In this document: positions 43,541 through 53,083 of the stretch, piece by piece
Position numbering within the stretch: position 1 is the first letter of the stretch
Layout of the letters: each line of letters begins with the position of its first letter
Assembly: GCF_017832355.1 (NCBI RefSeq)
Contig: NZ_JAFIBY010000009.1
Coordinates: 62,001-126,000, forward strand
Reading direction: 5' to 3'
Length of the DNA stretch: 64,000 nucleotides
Origin: Serratia sp. PL17
Lineage (GTDB): Bacteria > Pseudomonadota > Gammaproteobacteria > Enterobacterales > Enterobacteriaceae
Program-made: the position numbers and the translations under genes
Notes under the pieces: model-generated
Told to the model about the DNA's origin: nothing
Database searches by the model: none
The model's input: the letters and a program-made list of their open reading frames with translations, nothing else

Positions 43541-44437
43541 TTAAATACCGGCTGTCTCTTTGATATAACGACGCGCTTTCACCGCATATTCAAACGGGTT
43601 AGCCAACGCCGGATCCTGCTCAGCCTCGACCACCATCCACCCTTTGTAACCGCGCTCATCGAGTAATTTAAAGACCGGCAGGAAGTCGATCACCCCATCC
43701 CCCGGCACGGTGAAGGTGCCTTTCTTCACGCCGTCGAGGAAGCTCAATTTGTTGGCCTTCACCTCTGCAACAACCTCATCACGCACGTCCTTCAGGTGTA
43801 CGTGATTAATACGCGGCAGGTATTTTTCCAGTATCGCCATCATCGCCTGCTGGCTGCCTTCCGAATAGTAAGCATGCCCAGTATCAAACAGCAGGTAGAC
43901 GTCGTCGTTCACCATGCTCATGTAACGATCGATCTCTGCGGTCGTCTGGATGCCGGTGCCCATATGGTGGTGCAGGCAGACCTGCATCCCCTTGTCGGCA
44001 GCAATTTTTGCCAGTTCATTGTACCCGTCGGCCACCCGCTGCCACTCTTCATCGCTGAAATACGGCTTCTCTTCAAACACCCCTTTGGTGGTGCCCTGAA
44101 TACTCTTGCTCTGCTCGGAGCAGCCAATCACCTTTGCCCCCATCGCATGCAGGAAATTCATATGGTTAATGAATTCATCGACAGTTTTGTCTTTCAGGCC
44201 ATCGGCAAAGAAGGTGCTGAACCAGGCATTGCAGATTTGAATGCCGCGAATGTCCAACATCGGCTTCAACACGGCCGGATCGCGCGGGTACTTGCTGCCC
44301 ACTTCGCTACCGGTGAACCCGGCCAGTGCCATTTCACTGACGCACTGCTGGAAGGTGTTCTCTTTGCCTAACTCGGGCATGTCGTCATTGGTCCAGCCGA
44401 TCGGGGCGATAGCCAGTTTTACGTTGTCTTTATTCAT
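43541..44437 (-). CDS. iolE: Myo-inosose-2 dehydratase IolE
   Basis: 298-residue TIM-barrel protein of the xylose-isomerase-like superfamily. It dehydrates 2-keto-myo-inositol to 3D-(3,5/4)-trihydroxycyclohexane-1,2-dione, step two of inositol breakdown. Recognised by [31 protein letters not shown] and the metal-binding segments [23 protein letters not shown] and [14 protein letters not shown] precedes the ATG. Last gene of the minus-strand unit iolD-iolG-iolH-iolE, with a terminator downstream. Confidence 0.93.
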   Translation of the reverse strand: MNKDNVKLAIAPIGWTNDDMPELGKENTFQQCVSEMALAGFTGSEVGSKYPRDPAVLKPMLDIRGIQICNAWFSTFFADGLKDKTVDEFINHMNFLHAMGAKVIGCSEQSKSIQGTTKGVFEEKPYFSDEEWQRVADGYNELAKIAADKGMQVCLHHHMGTGIQTTAEIDRYMSMVNDDVYLLFDTGHAYYSEGSQQAMMAILEKYLPRINHVHLKDVRDEVVAEVKANKLSFLDGVKKGTFTVPGDGVIDFLPVFKLLDERGYKGWMVVEAEQDPALANPFEYAVKARRYIKETAGI

Positions 44438-44524
44438 TTTCAGCCTCAGTAATATACCGTCGTCTTTTAAGCCGCAGGGTATAGAGCCGCTCTGTAGGCT
44501 ATTTTCACCCGCGCAGCCGGGAAA

Positions 44525-45409
44525 TTATTTACCCAACAGCTCTTTTTCGATGCGCTCTCGGGTCGCTACAGCCTGGGTTTTCATTCTTTCCGGGTAACCA
44601 AACAGTGACGTGCAGATAATCGACTCGCCGCCGACCTTAAAGTTGCGGGTCGCAAACGCCATATCACGCAAGGTCTGGAACAAGGTTTCGAAGTCCACCT
44701 CCCCTTCGCCGATACCCATATGCTGATGTACGGCGGCGTCTACACCCGGCGGGTTGACGATATAGCGACAGTGTTTGGTATGGTTCATGGTGTCGGCAAT
44801 CAGCACATGCGAGAGATCCTCACCGGCATATTGCAACATGCCAGCCACGTCACCCTGGCCTTTGTCGTAGTAGAAGGTATGGGGAACGCTGTAGAGGTAT
44901 TTAACGTGATCGCTACGCAGCGACTTGACGATATCCGCGGTTTCGTTGCTCAGCTCGCAGAAGTCCCATGGGTGTGACTGGATCTCCATGCGGATACCTT
45001 CCCGCTCGATAATCGGCAACAGTTCCTCCATTGAGCGATACCACAACTCTTCACAGATTTCCGGCTCATTGGGATTGCCGGCCAGTTCGGTATTGATCAC
45101 CTGCACACCCATTTCTACCGCGATTTCGATCATCCGACGCCAATTTTTGACTGCCGCCTGACGGCGATCTTCACCCGGGCCAGACCAGCGATAAACGACG
45201 ATAAACGAGGAGATCTCCACGCCGGTAGCCTTCAGGACGTTTTTGTACTCCGTCATGACCTCACGCCCGGCTTTCGGATGCTTATAGAAAGGATTGATCT
45301 GCGGGTGCGGTGACTGCTCAATATATTGATAGCCCCAGTCCGCCACCTGCTGAACCATTTTCGTGATGCCCAGGTCCCTGATGACATCAACATCAAAAGC
45401 AATCTTCAT
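44525..45409 (-). CDS. iolH: IolH-type sugar isomerase/epimerase-like TIM-barrel protein
   Basis: 294-residue xylose-isomerase-like barrel protein resembling Bacillus IolH (MKIAFDVDVIRDLG, YIEQSPHPQINPFYKHPKA, FIVVYRWSGPGEDRRQAAVK). The function of IolH in inositol catabolism is unproven. Metal-ligand candidates include Glu in INTELAG, His in IQSHPWDF and HQHMGIGEGEVDF. The ATG at 45409 is six bases past GAGGA and is preferred over one two codons earlier that abuts it. Located between iolG and iolE. Confidence 0.85.
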   Translation of the reverse strand: MKIAFDVDVIRDLGITKMVQQVADWGYQYIEQSPHPQINPFYKHPKAGREVMTEYKNVLKATGVEISSFIVVYRWSGPGEDRRQAAVKNWRRMIEIAVEMGVQVINTELAGNPNEPEICEELWYRSMEELLPIIEREGIRMEIQSHPWDFCELSNETADIVKSLRSDHVKYLYSVPHTFYYDKGQGDVAGMLQYAGEDLSHVLIADTMNHTKHCRYIVNPPGVDAAVHQHMGIGEGEVDFETLFQTLRDMAFATRNFKVGGESIICTSLFGYPERMKTQAVATRERIEKELLGK

Positions 45410-45448
45410 GGTCATTCCTCGTTAAACGTGGATACGGCGGTCAGCACA

Positions 45449-46510
<1,062 letters not shown>

Positions 46511-46526
46511 TCAAGCAATGCGTAAA

Positions 46527-48467
46527 TCAGTAGTCGCGGGCCTTGTCGATGTTCTCTTGCAGCTTGCGAGCCACGGCGACAATTTTTTCATTGTCGGCAA
46601 CCTGGGCTCCCCCCACGCGCCACCAGCTGAGATATTTGTGCACCATGGTTTTTGGCAGCACCTTGATATCCAGCAGGGTAGATAGGGTCTGCTGACGGGC
46701 ATCGGCCAAAGCGTCGATCAGCTGCTGTTCGGTCGTTATGCTGTAGGTTTTACAGCCGTAGGCTGCCGCCAGCATGGCGAAGTTGACCGGTACTAACTTG
46801 CCGTCAAGCTTGCCCCCCTGCGGGTTTCGGAAGCGGAACTCGGTGGTATAGCTGTCCATGCCATGTTCCATCTGCAGGTTATTGATGCACCCGTTGGTCA
46901 TGTTGTCGAACAGCACGACGTTGATTTTGCACCCTTCCTGAATCGACGTGACCAGTTCAGAATGCAGCATCATAAAGGCACCATCGCCCACCATGGCGTA
47001 CACCTCACGCTGCGGCTCGGCCAGTTTGACCCCCAGTGCTGCATTCACTTCGTAACCCATGCACGAATAGCCATACTCCACGTGGTAGCCATGCTCACCA
47101 TGGTTCTGCCACACGCGTTGTAAATCGCCCGGCAAGCTGCCCGCGGCGGCCACGATCACGCTGTCCTGCGGCAAATGCTGATTCAGTACCCCCAGAACCC
47201 GGCTTTGGGTCAGCAGCGAGTCGGTTTTTTCGATGAACTCGGCAAATACGCTGTCGCGATCGAGATGATCGTCAATTTCCGGCACAAAACCCTCTCCGGT
47301 GTATTCCACCGCGTAAACGCGAGCTGTTTCTTGTTGCTGAGCGCGACGCGCGTCGCTAATCGCATTGCCCCAACCCGCACGGTAATCGGAGGGTGCCAAC
47401 AGCGCAGCCAACGCGGACAGCGCTTCCCGGGCATCGGCCAGTACCTGCACGCCGTCGAGCTTGCCGGCATCAAAGGCACTGACGTTAATATTGAGAAAAT
47501 CGACGTCGGCATTTTGGAACAGCCATTTTGACGAGGTGGTGAAGTCGGTATAACGGGTGCCCACGCCAATCACCAGATCGGCCTGCCGGGCAAGGGTATT
47601 GGCCGCCAGGCAGCCGGTTTCGCCAACGCCCCCCAGGTTAAAGGGATGGTTGGACGGCACGGTCCCCTTACCTGCTTGTGTTTCCACAAACGGAATCTGG
47701 AAACGTTCGGCAAACTCGCGCAGCGCCTGACCAGCCTGTGAGTATTTCACCCCACCGCCGCACACCAGTAATGGTTGGCGTTTGGTCGCCAGCAGCGCCA
47801 GGGCATCGGCCAACATACCTTCCGTTGCCGGTCGGCGATCGAGCCGGTGCACTCGCTTCTGGAAGAAATAGTCAGGGTAGTCGTAGGCTTCGCCCTGCAC
47901 GTCCTGCGGCAAACTCAGCGTTACCGCCCCCGTTTCCGCCGGGTCGGTCAACACGCGCATCGCGTTGATACAGGCGCTCATCAGTTGTTCTGGCCGTACA
48001 ATACGATCCCAGTACTTGCTCACCGCGCGGAAGGCATCGTTGGTGCTAATGCTGAGATCGTAAGTTTGTTCAATTTGCTGCAACACCGGATCTGGCTGAC
48101 GCGACGCGTAAACATCGCCGGGTAGCAGCAATAAAGGAATACGGTTGGCGGTGGCGGTGGCAGCGGCGGTGATCATATTGGCGGCACCCGGACCGACGGA
48201 AGAGGTACAGGCGTAGATCTGCTGGCGCAGTTTCTGCTTGGCAAACCCCGTGGCTGCGTGAGCCATGCCCTGCTCGTTTCGCCCCTGGTGCACGATCAGG
48301 TCGCCGCTGTCTTGTTCCAGCGCTTGCCCAAGACCGAGAACGTTGCCGTGGCCAAAAATCGCAAAGATGCCTTTAACGAATTTGGTTTCCACACCGTCGA
48401 CCAGCAGATACTGGTTGTCGAGGAACCTGACGAGTGCCTGTGCCATGGTTAACCGAATCTTGCCCAT
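46527..48467 (-). CDS. iolD: 3D-(3,5/4)-trihydroxycyclohexane-1,2-dione hydrolase IolD
   Basis: 646-residue thiamine-diphosphate enzyme that opens the inositol-derived ring to 5-deoxy-glucuronate. Begins [21 protein letters not shown], typical of IolD. The Pyr domain has [13 protein letters not shown] and the catalytic-type Glu region; the PP domain carries the ThDP motif [19 protein letters not shown]...VVLFDN. First gene of the minus-strand iol unit, divergent from iolC across a 534-bp region holding ATTTCATT motifs. Confidence 0.95.
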   Translation of the reverse strand: MGKIRLTMAQALVRFLDNQYLLVDGVETKFVKGIFAIFGHGNVLGLGQALEQDSGDLIVHQGRNEQGMAHAATGFAKQKLRQQIYACTSSVGPGAANMITAAATATANRIPLLLLPGDVYASRQPDPVLQQIEQTYDLSISTNDAFRAVSKYWDRIVRPEQLMSACINAMRVLTDPAETGAVTLSLPQDVQGEAYDYPDYFFQKRVHRLDRRPATEGMLADALALLATKRQPLLVCGGGVKYSQAGQALREFAERFQIPFVETQAGKGTVPSNHPFNLGGVGETGCLAANTLARQADLVIGVGTRYTDFTTSSKWLFQNADVDFLNINVSAFDAGKLDGVQVLADAREALSALAALLAPSDYRAGWGNAISDARRAQQQETARVYAVEYTGEGFVPEIDDHLDRDSVFAEFIEKTDSLLTQSRVLGVLNQHLPQDSVIVAAAGSLPGDLQRVWQNHGEHGYHVEYGYSCMGYEVNAALGVKLAEPQREVYAMVGDGAFMMLHSELVTSIQEGCKINVVLFDNMTNGCINNLQMEHGMDSYTTEFRFRNPQGGKLDGKLVPVNFAMLAAAYGCKTYSITTEQQLIDALADARQQTLSTLLDIKVLPKTMVHKYLSWWRVGGAQVADNEKIVAVARKLQENIDKARDY

Positions 48468-48641
48468 TTACTCACCCTTTTAGATTAGTCACGCCCGCTC
48501 CGGCACCACCCGCGTGCCGAACCCTGGAAACTCTGTGATGCCTGTCGTTTTCACGCGAATTGTTCAACTTAAGCGACGATGTGAAACGTGAAGCGATTAT
48601 AAACAAATATATTTTTCATAAAATCACATTACAGAAGAAAC

Positions 48642-48649
48642 ATTTCATT
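48642..48649 (+). promoter_or_regulatory. Candidate iol operator motif, site 1
   Basis: ATTTCATT on the iolD side of the divergent region, 175 bp upstream of iolD. Confidence 0.35.
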
Positions 48650-48670
48650 TTGCGATAAAGATCGCATTAT

Positions 48671-48690
48671 GATGAAAACCCCGTTTCATC
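48671..48690. promoter_or_regulatory. Inverted repeat in the iolD-iolC region
   Basis: GATGAAA / TTTCATC arms separated by 6 bases; shares TTTCAT with the recurrent 8-mer. Candidate dimer-binding site. Confidence 0.4.
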
Positions 48691-48908
48691 CATGCCTTTA
48701 TAATTCACTGACTTAGCCGTCCTTTCCTCCGTTGCAACCGACTGCCCGTCGTCGCTGAAATCACCGCAACCCTTGATAGGGTCTGGCCGTCATGCAAGGT
48801 CTGTCTCCGCCGTTGGCGGAGGCTTTCCCGGCAAGCAGGGCGCTGTTTTACGCTGATTAAACCGCGATAGTGAGGCTGTTTTAAATGCATCACATTTCCG
48901 GGGTATAA

Positions 48909-48916
48909 ATTTCATT
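48909..48916 (+). promoter_or_regulatory. Candidate iol operator motif, site 2
   Basis: ATTTCATT on the iolC side, 86 bp upstream of iolC, next to a GAAATTGAAATTT tract. Confidence 0.35.
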
Positions 48917-49001
48917 CAATCTTGAAATTGAAATTTTTATTCCTCATACTTCGAAATATGCTTTGCAGTCGGGGTTTGGCTTAATACAGAAGGAAACGGG
49001 T

Positions 49002-50930
49002 ATGGCTACACAAGAAAAACAGCTTGATGTCATTTGTCTCGGGCGTATTGCCGTCGATTTCTATGCACAACAGATCGGCGCACGCTTGGAAGATGCCAGC
49101 ACATTCTCAAAATATCTCGGCGGCTCTTCCGGCAACGTGGCCTATGGCACCGCAATCCAGGGCCTGAAGTCCAGCATGTTGGCCCGCGTCGGCGATGAAC
49201 ATATGGGCCGTTTTCTGCGCGAAGAATTGCAACGCGTCGGTGCCGACACACAAAGCCTGATCACTGACCCACACCGTCTGACCGGGCTCGTGATCCTCGG
49301 TATCAAAGATCAGGAAACCTTCCCGCTGATTTTCTACCGCGAAAACTGTGCCGATATGGCGCTGACGCCGGACGACATCGACGAATCCTATATCGCGTCA
49401 TCACGCGCGCTGGCGATTACCGGCACGCACCTGTCACACCCAAATACCCGCGCCGCGGTATTAAAAGCACTGGAATACGCCCGCCGCCACGGACTGCGCA
49501 CCGCACTGGATATCGATTATCGGCCAGTACTGTGGGGCCTGACGTCCCTGGGCGACGGAGAAACCCGCTTTGTCGAGTCAGAAAAAGTGACCCGCGAGCT
49601 GCAGGAAGTGCTGCACCACTTTGATCTGGTCGTCGGCACCGAAGAGGAATTTCATATTGCCGGTGGCAGTACCGATACCCTGACCGCCCTGAAAAACGTG
49701 CGCAAGGCAACACAGGCGACATTGGTCTGTAAGCGAGGCGCACAAGGCTGTTCAGTGTTCGAAGGCGAGATCGCCGCCGACTGGCAACAGGTAAAACTGC
49801 ATTCCGGCGTGCGGGTTGAAGTCCTGAACGTGTTAGGTGCAGGTGATGCCTTTATGTCGGGTTTGCTACGTGGCTATTTGAATGATGAAGGCTGGGATCA
49901 GGCCTGCCGTTATGCCAATGCCTGTGGCGCACTGGTGGTTTCACGCCACGGTTGCGCACCTGCGATGCCCAGCAAACAGGAACTGGATGATTATCTGCAA
50001 CGCGAACAGGAAGTGAAACGCCCTGACCGTGATGAGCGACTTAACCATCTTCACCGGGTCACCACGCGTAAACAGCAGTGGCCCGAACTGTGCGTGTTCG
50101 CCTTTGATCATCGCAAACAATTGGCGGATATGGCGCGAGAAGCCAACGTCAGTGAAGAACGCATCCCTAAACTGAAGACCCTGCTGCTGACCGCGGCACA
50201 ACAGGCCGCTGAAGTGGCCGGGCTACGGGGTAATAGCGGGATTTTGGCCGATACCACCTATGGCCAGGCCGCACTGAACGAGATTACCGGTCAGGGATGG
50301 TGGATCGGTCGGCCAGTCGAACTGCCAGGTTCACGCCCGCTGCGGCTGGAACACGGTAGCATTGGATCTCAACTGATCGATTGGCCACAGGAACACGTGG
50401 TGAAATGTCTGGTGTTTTACCACCCACATGACGCCGTTGAGCTGCGTCGCGAACAGGATGAGCTGATTAGCGATGTGTATCGCGGTTGCTGCAAGTCTGG
50501 CCATGAACTGCTGCTGGAAGTGATCCTGCCGGAAAGCAACGCCGACAAGAACGAAACCTATTATCTGGACATGCTGCAACATTTCTACGCGCTGGGCATT
50601 AAGCCGGACTGGTGGAAATTGCCGCCGTTGAGTGCAGAGAACTGGCAGCAGGTCGGCGCCTTGATCGACGCTAACGATCCTTTCTGCCGTGGCGTACTTA
50701 TCCTGGGGCTGGACTCACCGGAAGAAACGCTGAAGGCCGGCTTCGCTGCGGCTGCCGACGCACGCTGGGTGAAAGGTTTTGCCGTTGGCCGCACCATCTT
50801 CGGCCAACCTTCACGGCGTTGGTTGCAGGGTGAACTCGATGACGCGGCGTTAATTGAGCAGGTGAAACAAAAATACCTGACGCTGATCGGTTTCTGGCGC
50901 CAATATCGCCCAACCTCCCACCAGCCTTAA
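49002..50930 (+). CDS. iolC: 5-dehydro-2-deoxygluconokinase fused to a DUF2090 (IolJ-like) aldolase domain
   Basis: 642-residue bifunctional protein. Residues about 8-325 form a PfkB sugar kinase with VICLGRIAVDFYAQQIGARL, YLGGSSGNVAYGTA and the ATP/anion-hole motif VLGAGDAFMSGLLRG (catalytic Asp near 282). Residues about 345-635 form a DUF2090 barrel (ELCVFAFDHRKQL, GLRGNSGILADTTYGQ, DSPEETLKAGF) thought to act as the 6-phospho-5-dehydro-2-deoxygluconate aldolase. Fusion is common in proteobacteria. ATG at 49002 after AAGGAA; 13 upstream in-frame codons rejected. Confidence 0.92.
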   Translation: MATQEKQLDVICLGRIAVDFYAQQIGARLEDASTFSKYLGGSSGNVAYGTAIQGLKSSMLARVGDEHMGRFLREELQRVGADTQSLITDPHRLTGLVILGIKDQETFPLIFYRENCADMALTPDDIDESYIASSRALAITGTHLSHPNTRAAVLKALEYARRHGLRTALDIDYRPVLWGLTSLGDGETRFVESEKVTRELQEVLHHFDLVVGTEEEFHIAGGSTDTLTALKNVRKATQATLVCKRGAQGCSVFEGEIAADWQQVKLHSGVRVEVLNVLGAGDAFMSGLLRGYLNDEGWDQACRYANACGALVVSRHGCAPAMPSKQELDDYLQREQEVKRPDRDERLNHLHRVTTRKQQWPELCVFAFDHRKQLADMAREANVSEERIPKLKTLLLTAAQQAAEVAGLRGNSGILADTTYGQAALNEITGQGWWIGRPVELPGSRPLRLEHGSIGSQLIDWPQEHVVKCLVFYHPHDAVELRREQDELISDVYRGCCKSGHELLLEVILPESNADKNETYYLDMLQHFYALGIKPDWWKLPPLSAENWQQVGALIDANDPFCRGVLILGLDSPEETLKAGFAAAADARWVKGFAVGRTIFGQPSRRWLQGELDDAALIEQVKQKYLTLIGFWRQYRPTSHQP

Positions 50931-50942
50931 GCGCAGAACCCG

Positions 50943-50982
50943 CCCCTTAAACGGATTTTCGCCGCTTTAAGGGGATTTTTTT
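50943..50982 (+). terminator. Rho-independent terminator after iolC
   Basis: CCCCTTAAA / TTTAAGGGG, with CGG/CCG inside the stem, followed by ATTTTTTT; 13 bases past the iolC stop. Confidence 0.9.
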
Positions 50983-51037
50983 GCCTGTTTTCTGTGAAGT
51001 CACGCAACTTGCAATCGAATAAATCGCTTTTTGGTGA

Positions 51038-51045
51038 AATGAAAT
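51038..51045 (-). promoter_or_regulatory. Candidate iol operator motif, site 3
   Basis: AATGAAAT (ATTTCATT on the minus strand), 83 bp upstream of iolR, within the near-palindrome GTGAAATGAAATTTCCAC (51034-51051). It could mediate autoregulation. Confidence 0.4.
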
Positions 51046-51127
51046 TTCCACTCCATCTGTTAGAATGTCATGTCAATAATTCAGGCGTCAGGCCGATACG
51101 CCTTAGCCCACACTGCGAGCCGAATGG

Positions 51128-51964
51128 ATGAACAACCCAACTCAACTTTCGCTGTTACAGGACGAAATCCGCCACCGCTATGAAACGCTGAGCAAGCGTT
51201 TAAAGCAGGTGGCGCGTTACATTTTGGATAACAGTAACAGCATTGCTTTCGATACCGTCGCCTCCATTGCCGCACAGGCCAGCGTCCCGCCTTCCACCCT
51301 GATCCGCTTCGCCAATGCCTTTGGCTTCAGCGGGTTCAACGAAATGAAACAGGTTTTTCGCCAGCACCTGATGGAAGAAACCGTCAACTATACCGAGCGG
51401 GCGCGCCTGTTCCGTCAGACCTCGACCGACGATAACGTCGCACCGGAAAAGCCGGCGGAAATCCTTAACGTTTTCACCATGGTCAACGCCCAGGCGTTAC
51501 AGCAGTTGGCAATGCAAACCAGCCCAGAGCAGTTGGATCGGGCGGTTGAGTTACTGAACAACGCCGAGAATATTTACGTGATTGGTTTGCGCCGCTCATT
51601 CAGCGTTGCCTCCTACCTCACCTATGCGTTGCGCCACCTGGAACGCAGGGCATTTCTGATCGACGGATTGGGCGGCATGTTTACCGAGCAGCTCAGCATG
51701 GTGAAACCTAATGACGTCGTGATCGCCATCAGTTACTCGCCTTATGCTCAAGAAGCGCTGGAACTGGTTGAATTGGGTGCCAAGAGCGGCGCACAACAAA
51801 TCGCGATTACCGACAGCCAGGTTAGCCCGCTGGCCGCCTTCAGCGACGTGTGCTTTGTCGTGCGTGAAGCACAGGTGGACGGTTTCCGTTCCCAGGTCGC
51901 GTCAATGTGTCTGGCGCAGACGCTGGCGGTATCGCTGGCATTGAATAACGCCAAAGAAGAGTAA
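51128..51964 (+). CDS. iolR: RpiR-family regulator of inositol genes
   Basis: 278-residue MurR/RpiR-family regulator. The N-terminal HTH_6 domain (about 10-85) contains NSIAFDTVASIAAQASVPPSTLIRFANAFGFSGFNEMK; the C-terminal SIS domain (about 125-265) contains IYVIGLRRSFSVASYLTYAL and DVVIAISYSPYAQEALE and would bind a phosphorylated inositol intermediate. Its place between iolC and iolB points to control of the iol genes, as for IolR of Salmonella, which is of the same family. No strong Shine-Dalgarno was seen. An ERIC element begins two bases past its stop. Confidence 0.88.
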   Translation: MNNPTQLSLLQDEIRHRYETLSKRLKQVARYILDNSNSIAFDTVASIAAQASVPPSTLIRFANAFGFSGFNEMKQVFRQHLMEETVNYTERARLFRQTSTDDNVAPEKPAEILNVFTMVNAQALQQLAMQTSPEQLDRAVELLNNAENIYVIGLRRSFSVASYLTYALRHLERRAFLIDGLGGMFTEQLSMVKPNDVVIAISYSPYAQEALELVELGAKSGAQQIAITDSQVSPLAAFSDVCFVVREAQVDGFRSQVASMCLAQTLAVSLALNNAKEE

Positions 51965-51965
51965 T

Positions 51966-52090
51966 ATACCCGTCATACTTGAAGCTGCCTCTGTGTTGGC
52001 TGCACTCACTTACCCGAATCACTGACCAGTGTAAGCTCATCGGGATAAGCTCCCTTGCCGCCTGGAGGCAACTCCAATTATTTTGGGTAT
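51966..52090. repeat. ERIC (IRU) repeat, copy 4
   Basis: 125 bp with ends ATACCC and GGGTAT and the core ACCCGAATCACTGA...GTAAGCTCATCGGG, between convergent iolR and iolB. As RNA it forms a long hairpin and may help end both transcripts. Confidence 0.9.
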
Positions 52091-52094
52091 AGCC

Positions 52095-52114
52095 AAGCCC
52101 GGAAAACCGGGCCT
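52095..52114 (-). terminator. Hairpin after iolB
   Basis: GCCCGG-AAAA-CCGGGC, about 10 bases past the iolB stop; no T run. Confidence 0.4.
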
Positions 52115-52122
52115 GATAAGGA

Positions 52123-52944
52123 TTATTTAGCCGCCGGGTAACCGTCGGTGTTAATCCAGGCGTGGTCTTTTTCCCAAGTGAATTTCCACAGCCGCACCGG
52201 CCCTGCCATCACATTGAGATAATAGTTGTCGTACCCGGCCAACGTCGCCACCGGATGATAGCCGCGCGGTACCTTGACCACGTCACGGTTATACACCGGC
52301 ATGCACTCGTCCAGTGAGCGATCGTCGGTATACACCCGTTGCATACAAAAACCCTGTTCCGGCTGAATCCGGTGATAGTAGGTCTCTTCCAGATAGGTTT
52401 CATCCGGCGAGTCTTCCTGATCATGCTTGTGGCTAGGATACGAACTGGTATTGCCTTCATCCGTATACACCTCTACCACCAGCAAACTGTCTGCCGGTTC
52501 GCTATCAGGCAGAATATTGTGTACCAGACGCTGATTGCGTCCCTTGCCTCGACGTTCGACGCCGACCTCCGCTGGCGTGATCAAGCGCGATGGCAGGTGG
52601 CCATGACCCGGTGCGCTGCAGACCGCCAATTCCAGGGCGCTTTCCGCCCGCACTTCAATCTTGTCGTGATGCGGCACGTATACCGCATAAGGCGGTGTGC
52701 GTTCGAACGGGCTCATACGTTTGCCGATGCTCGGGTATTCCGCCCGCAGGGTGGAAACGGACGCGATGCCCGCGACTAACACCAGGCACAGTTCTTTGTC
52801 GCCACTTTCCAGGCGCAGCGATTGGCCAGCCTCAAGGCGATAAACATCGAACCCGACAAAGCGCCAGCCGGCATTCTCTGGGGTGACATGCTGAATGCGG
52901 CCCTGTTCGTCCGGCTGCTGACACTTGGCAAGTAGTGAAGACAT
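52123..52944 (-). CDS. iolB: 5-deoxy-glucuronate isomerase IolB
   Basis: 273-residue cupin-fold isomerase converting 5-deoxy-glucuronate to 5-dehydro-2-deoxy-gluconate. Recognised by ENAGWRFVGFDVYRLEAGQSL, YPSHKHDQEDSPDETYLEETYYHR (metal-binding His/Glu set) and VKVPRGYHPVATLAGYDNYYLNVMAG. ATG at 52944 after GGGAGGA; 29 upstream in-frame codons fall in a repeat element and were rejected. Downstream partner of iolA, separated by a 106-bp ERIC-ended element. Confidence 0.94.
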   Translation of the reverse strand: MSSLLAKCQQPDEQGRIQHVTPENAGWRFVGFDVYRLEAGQSLRLESGDKELCLVLVAGIASVSTLRAEYPSIGKRMSPFERTPPYAVYVPHHDKIEVRAESALELAVCSAPGHGHLPSRLITPAEVGVERRGKGRNQRLVHNILPDSEPADSLLVVEVYTDEGNTSSYPSHKHDQEDSPDETYLEETYYHRIQPEQGFCMQRVYTDDRSLDECMPVYNRDVVKVPRGYHPVATLAGYDNYYLNVMAGPVRLWKFTWEKDHAWINTDGYPAAK

Positions 52945-52970
52945 GGAAATCCTCCCTTTTGAGAATAAAT

Positions 52971-53076
52971 ATACCCAAAATAATTGGAGTTGCATCATCG
53001 TAGGGGCGCTGCATGCTGCGCCCGCATTCATCGGGGCGAATTTATTCGCCCCCTACAGGGTGACTGTGAAGGGTAT
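52971..53076. repeat. ERIC-ended composite repeat between iolA and iolB
   Basis: 106 bp bounded by ATACCC (with ERIC left arm AAAATAATTGGAGTTGCA) and GGGTAT, but the ERIC core is absent. The interior has two GC-rich hairpins: GGGGCGCTGCATGCTGCGCCC and GGGGCGAA-TTTA-TTCGCCCC (53033-53052), inside a GTAGGGGCG / CGCCCCCTAC inverted repeat. Confidence 0.75.
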
Positions 53077-53083
53077 AAGGACG

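Larger units (their letters stand above)
48468..49001. promoter_or_regulatory. Divergent iolD / iolC control region
   Basis: 534 bp with no gene. AT-rich near both ends. Contains ATTTCATT at 48642-48649 and 48909-48916 and a perfect inverted repeat GATGAAA-N6-TTTCATC at 48671-48690; these are candidate IolR sites. Confidence 0.6.
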
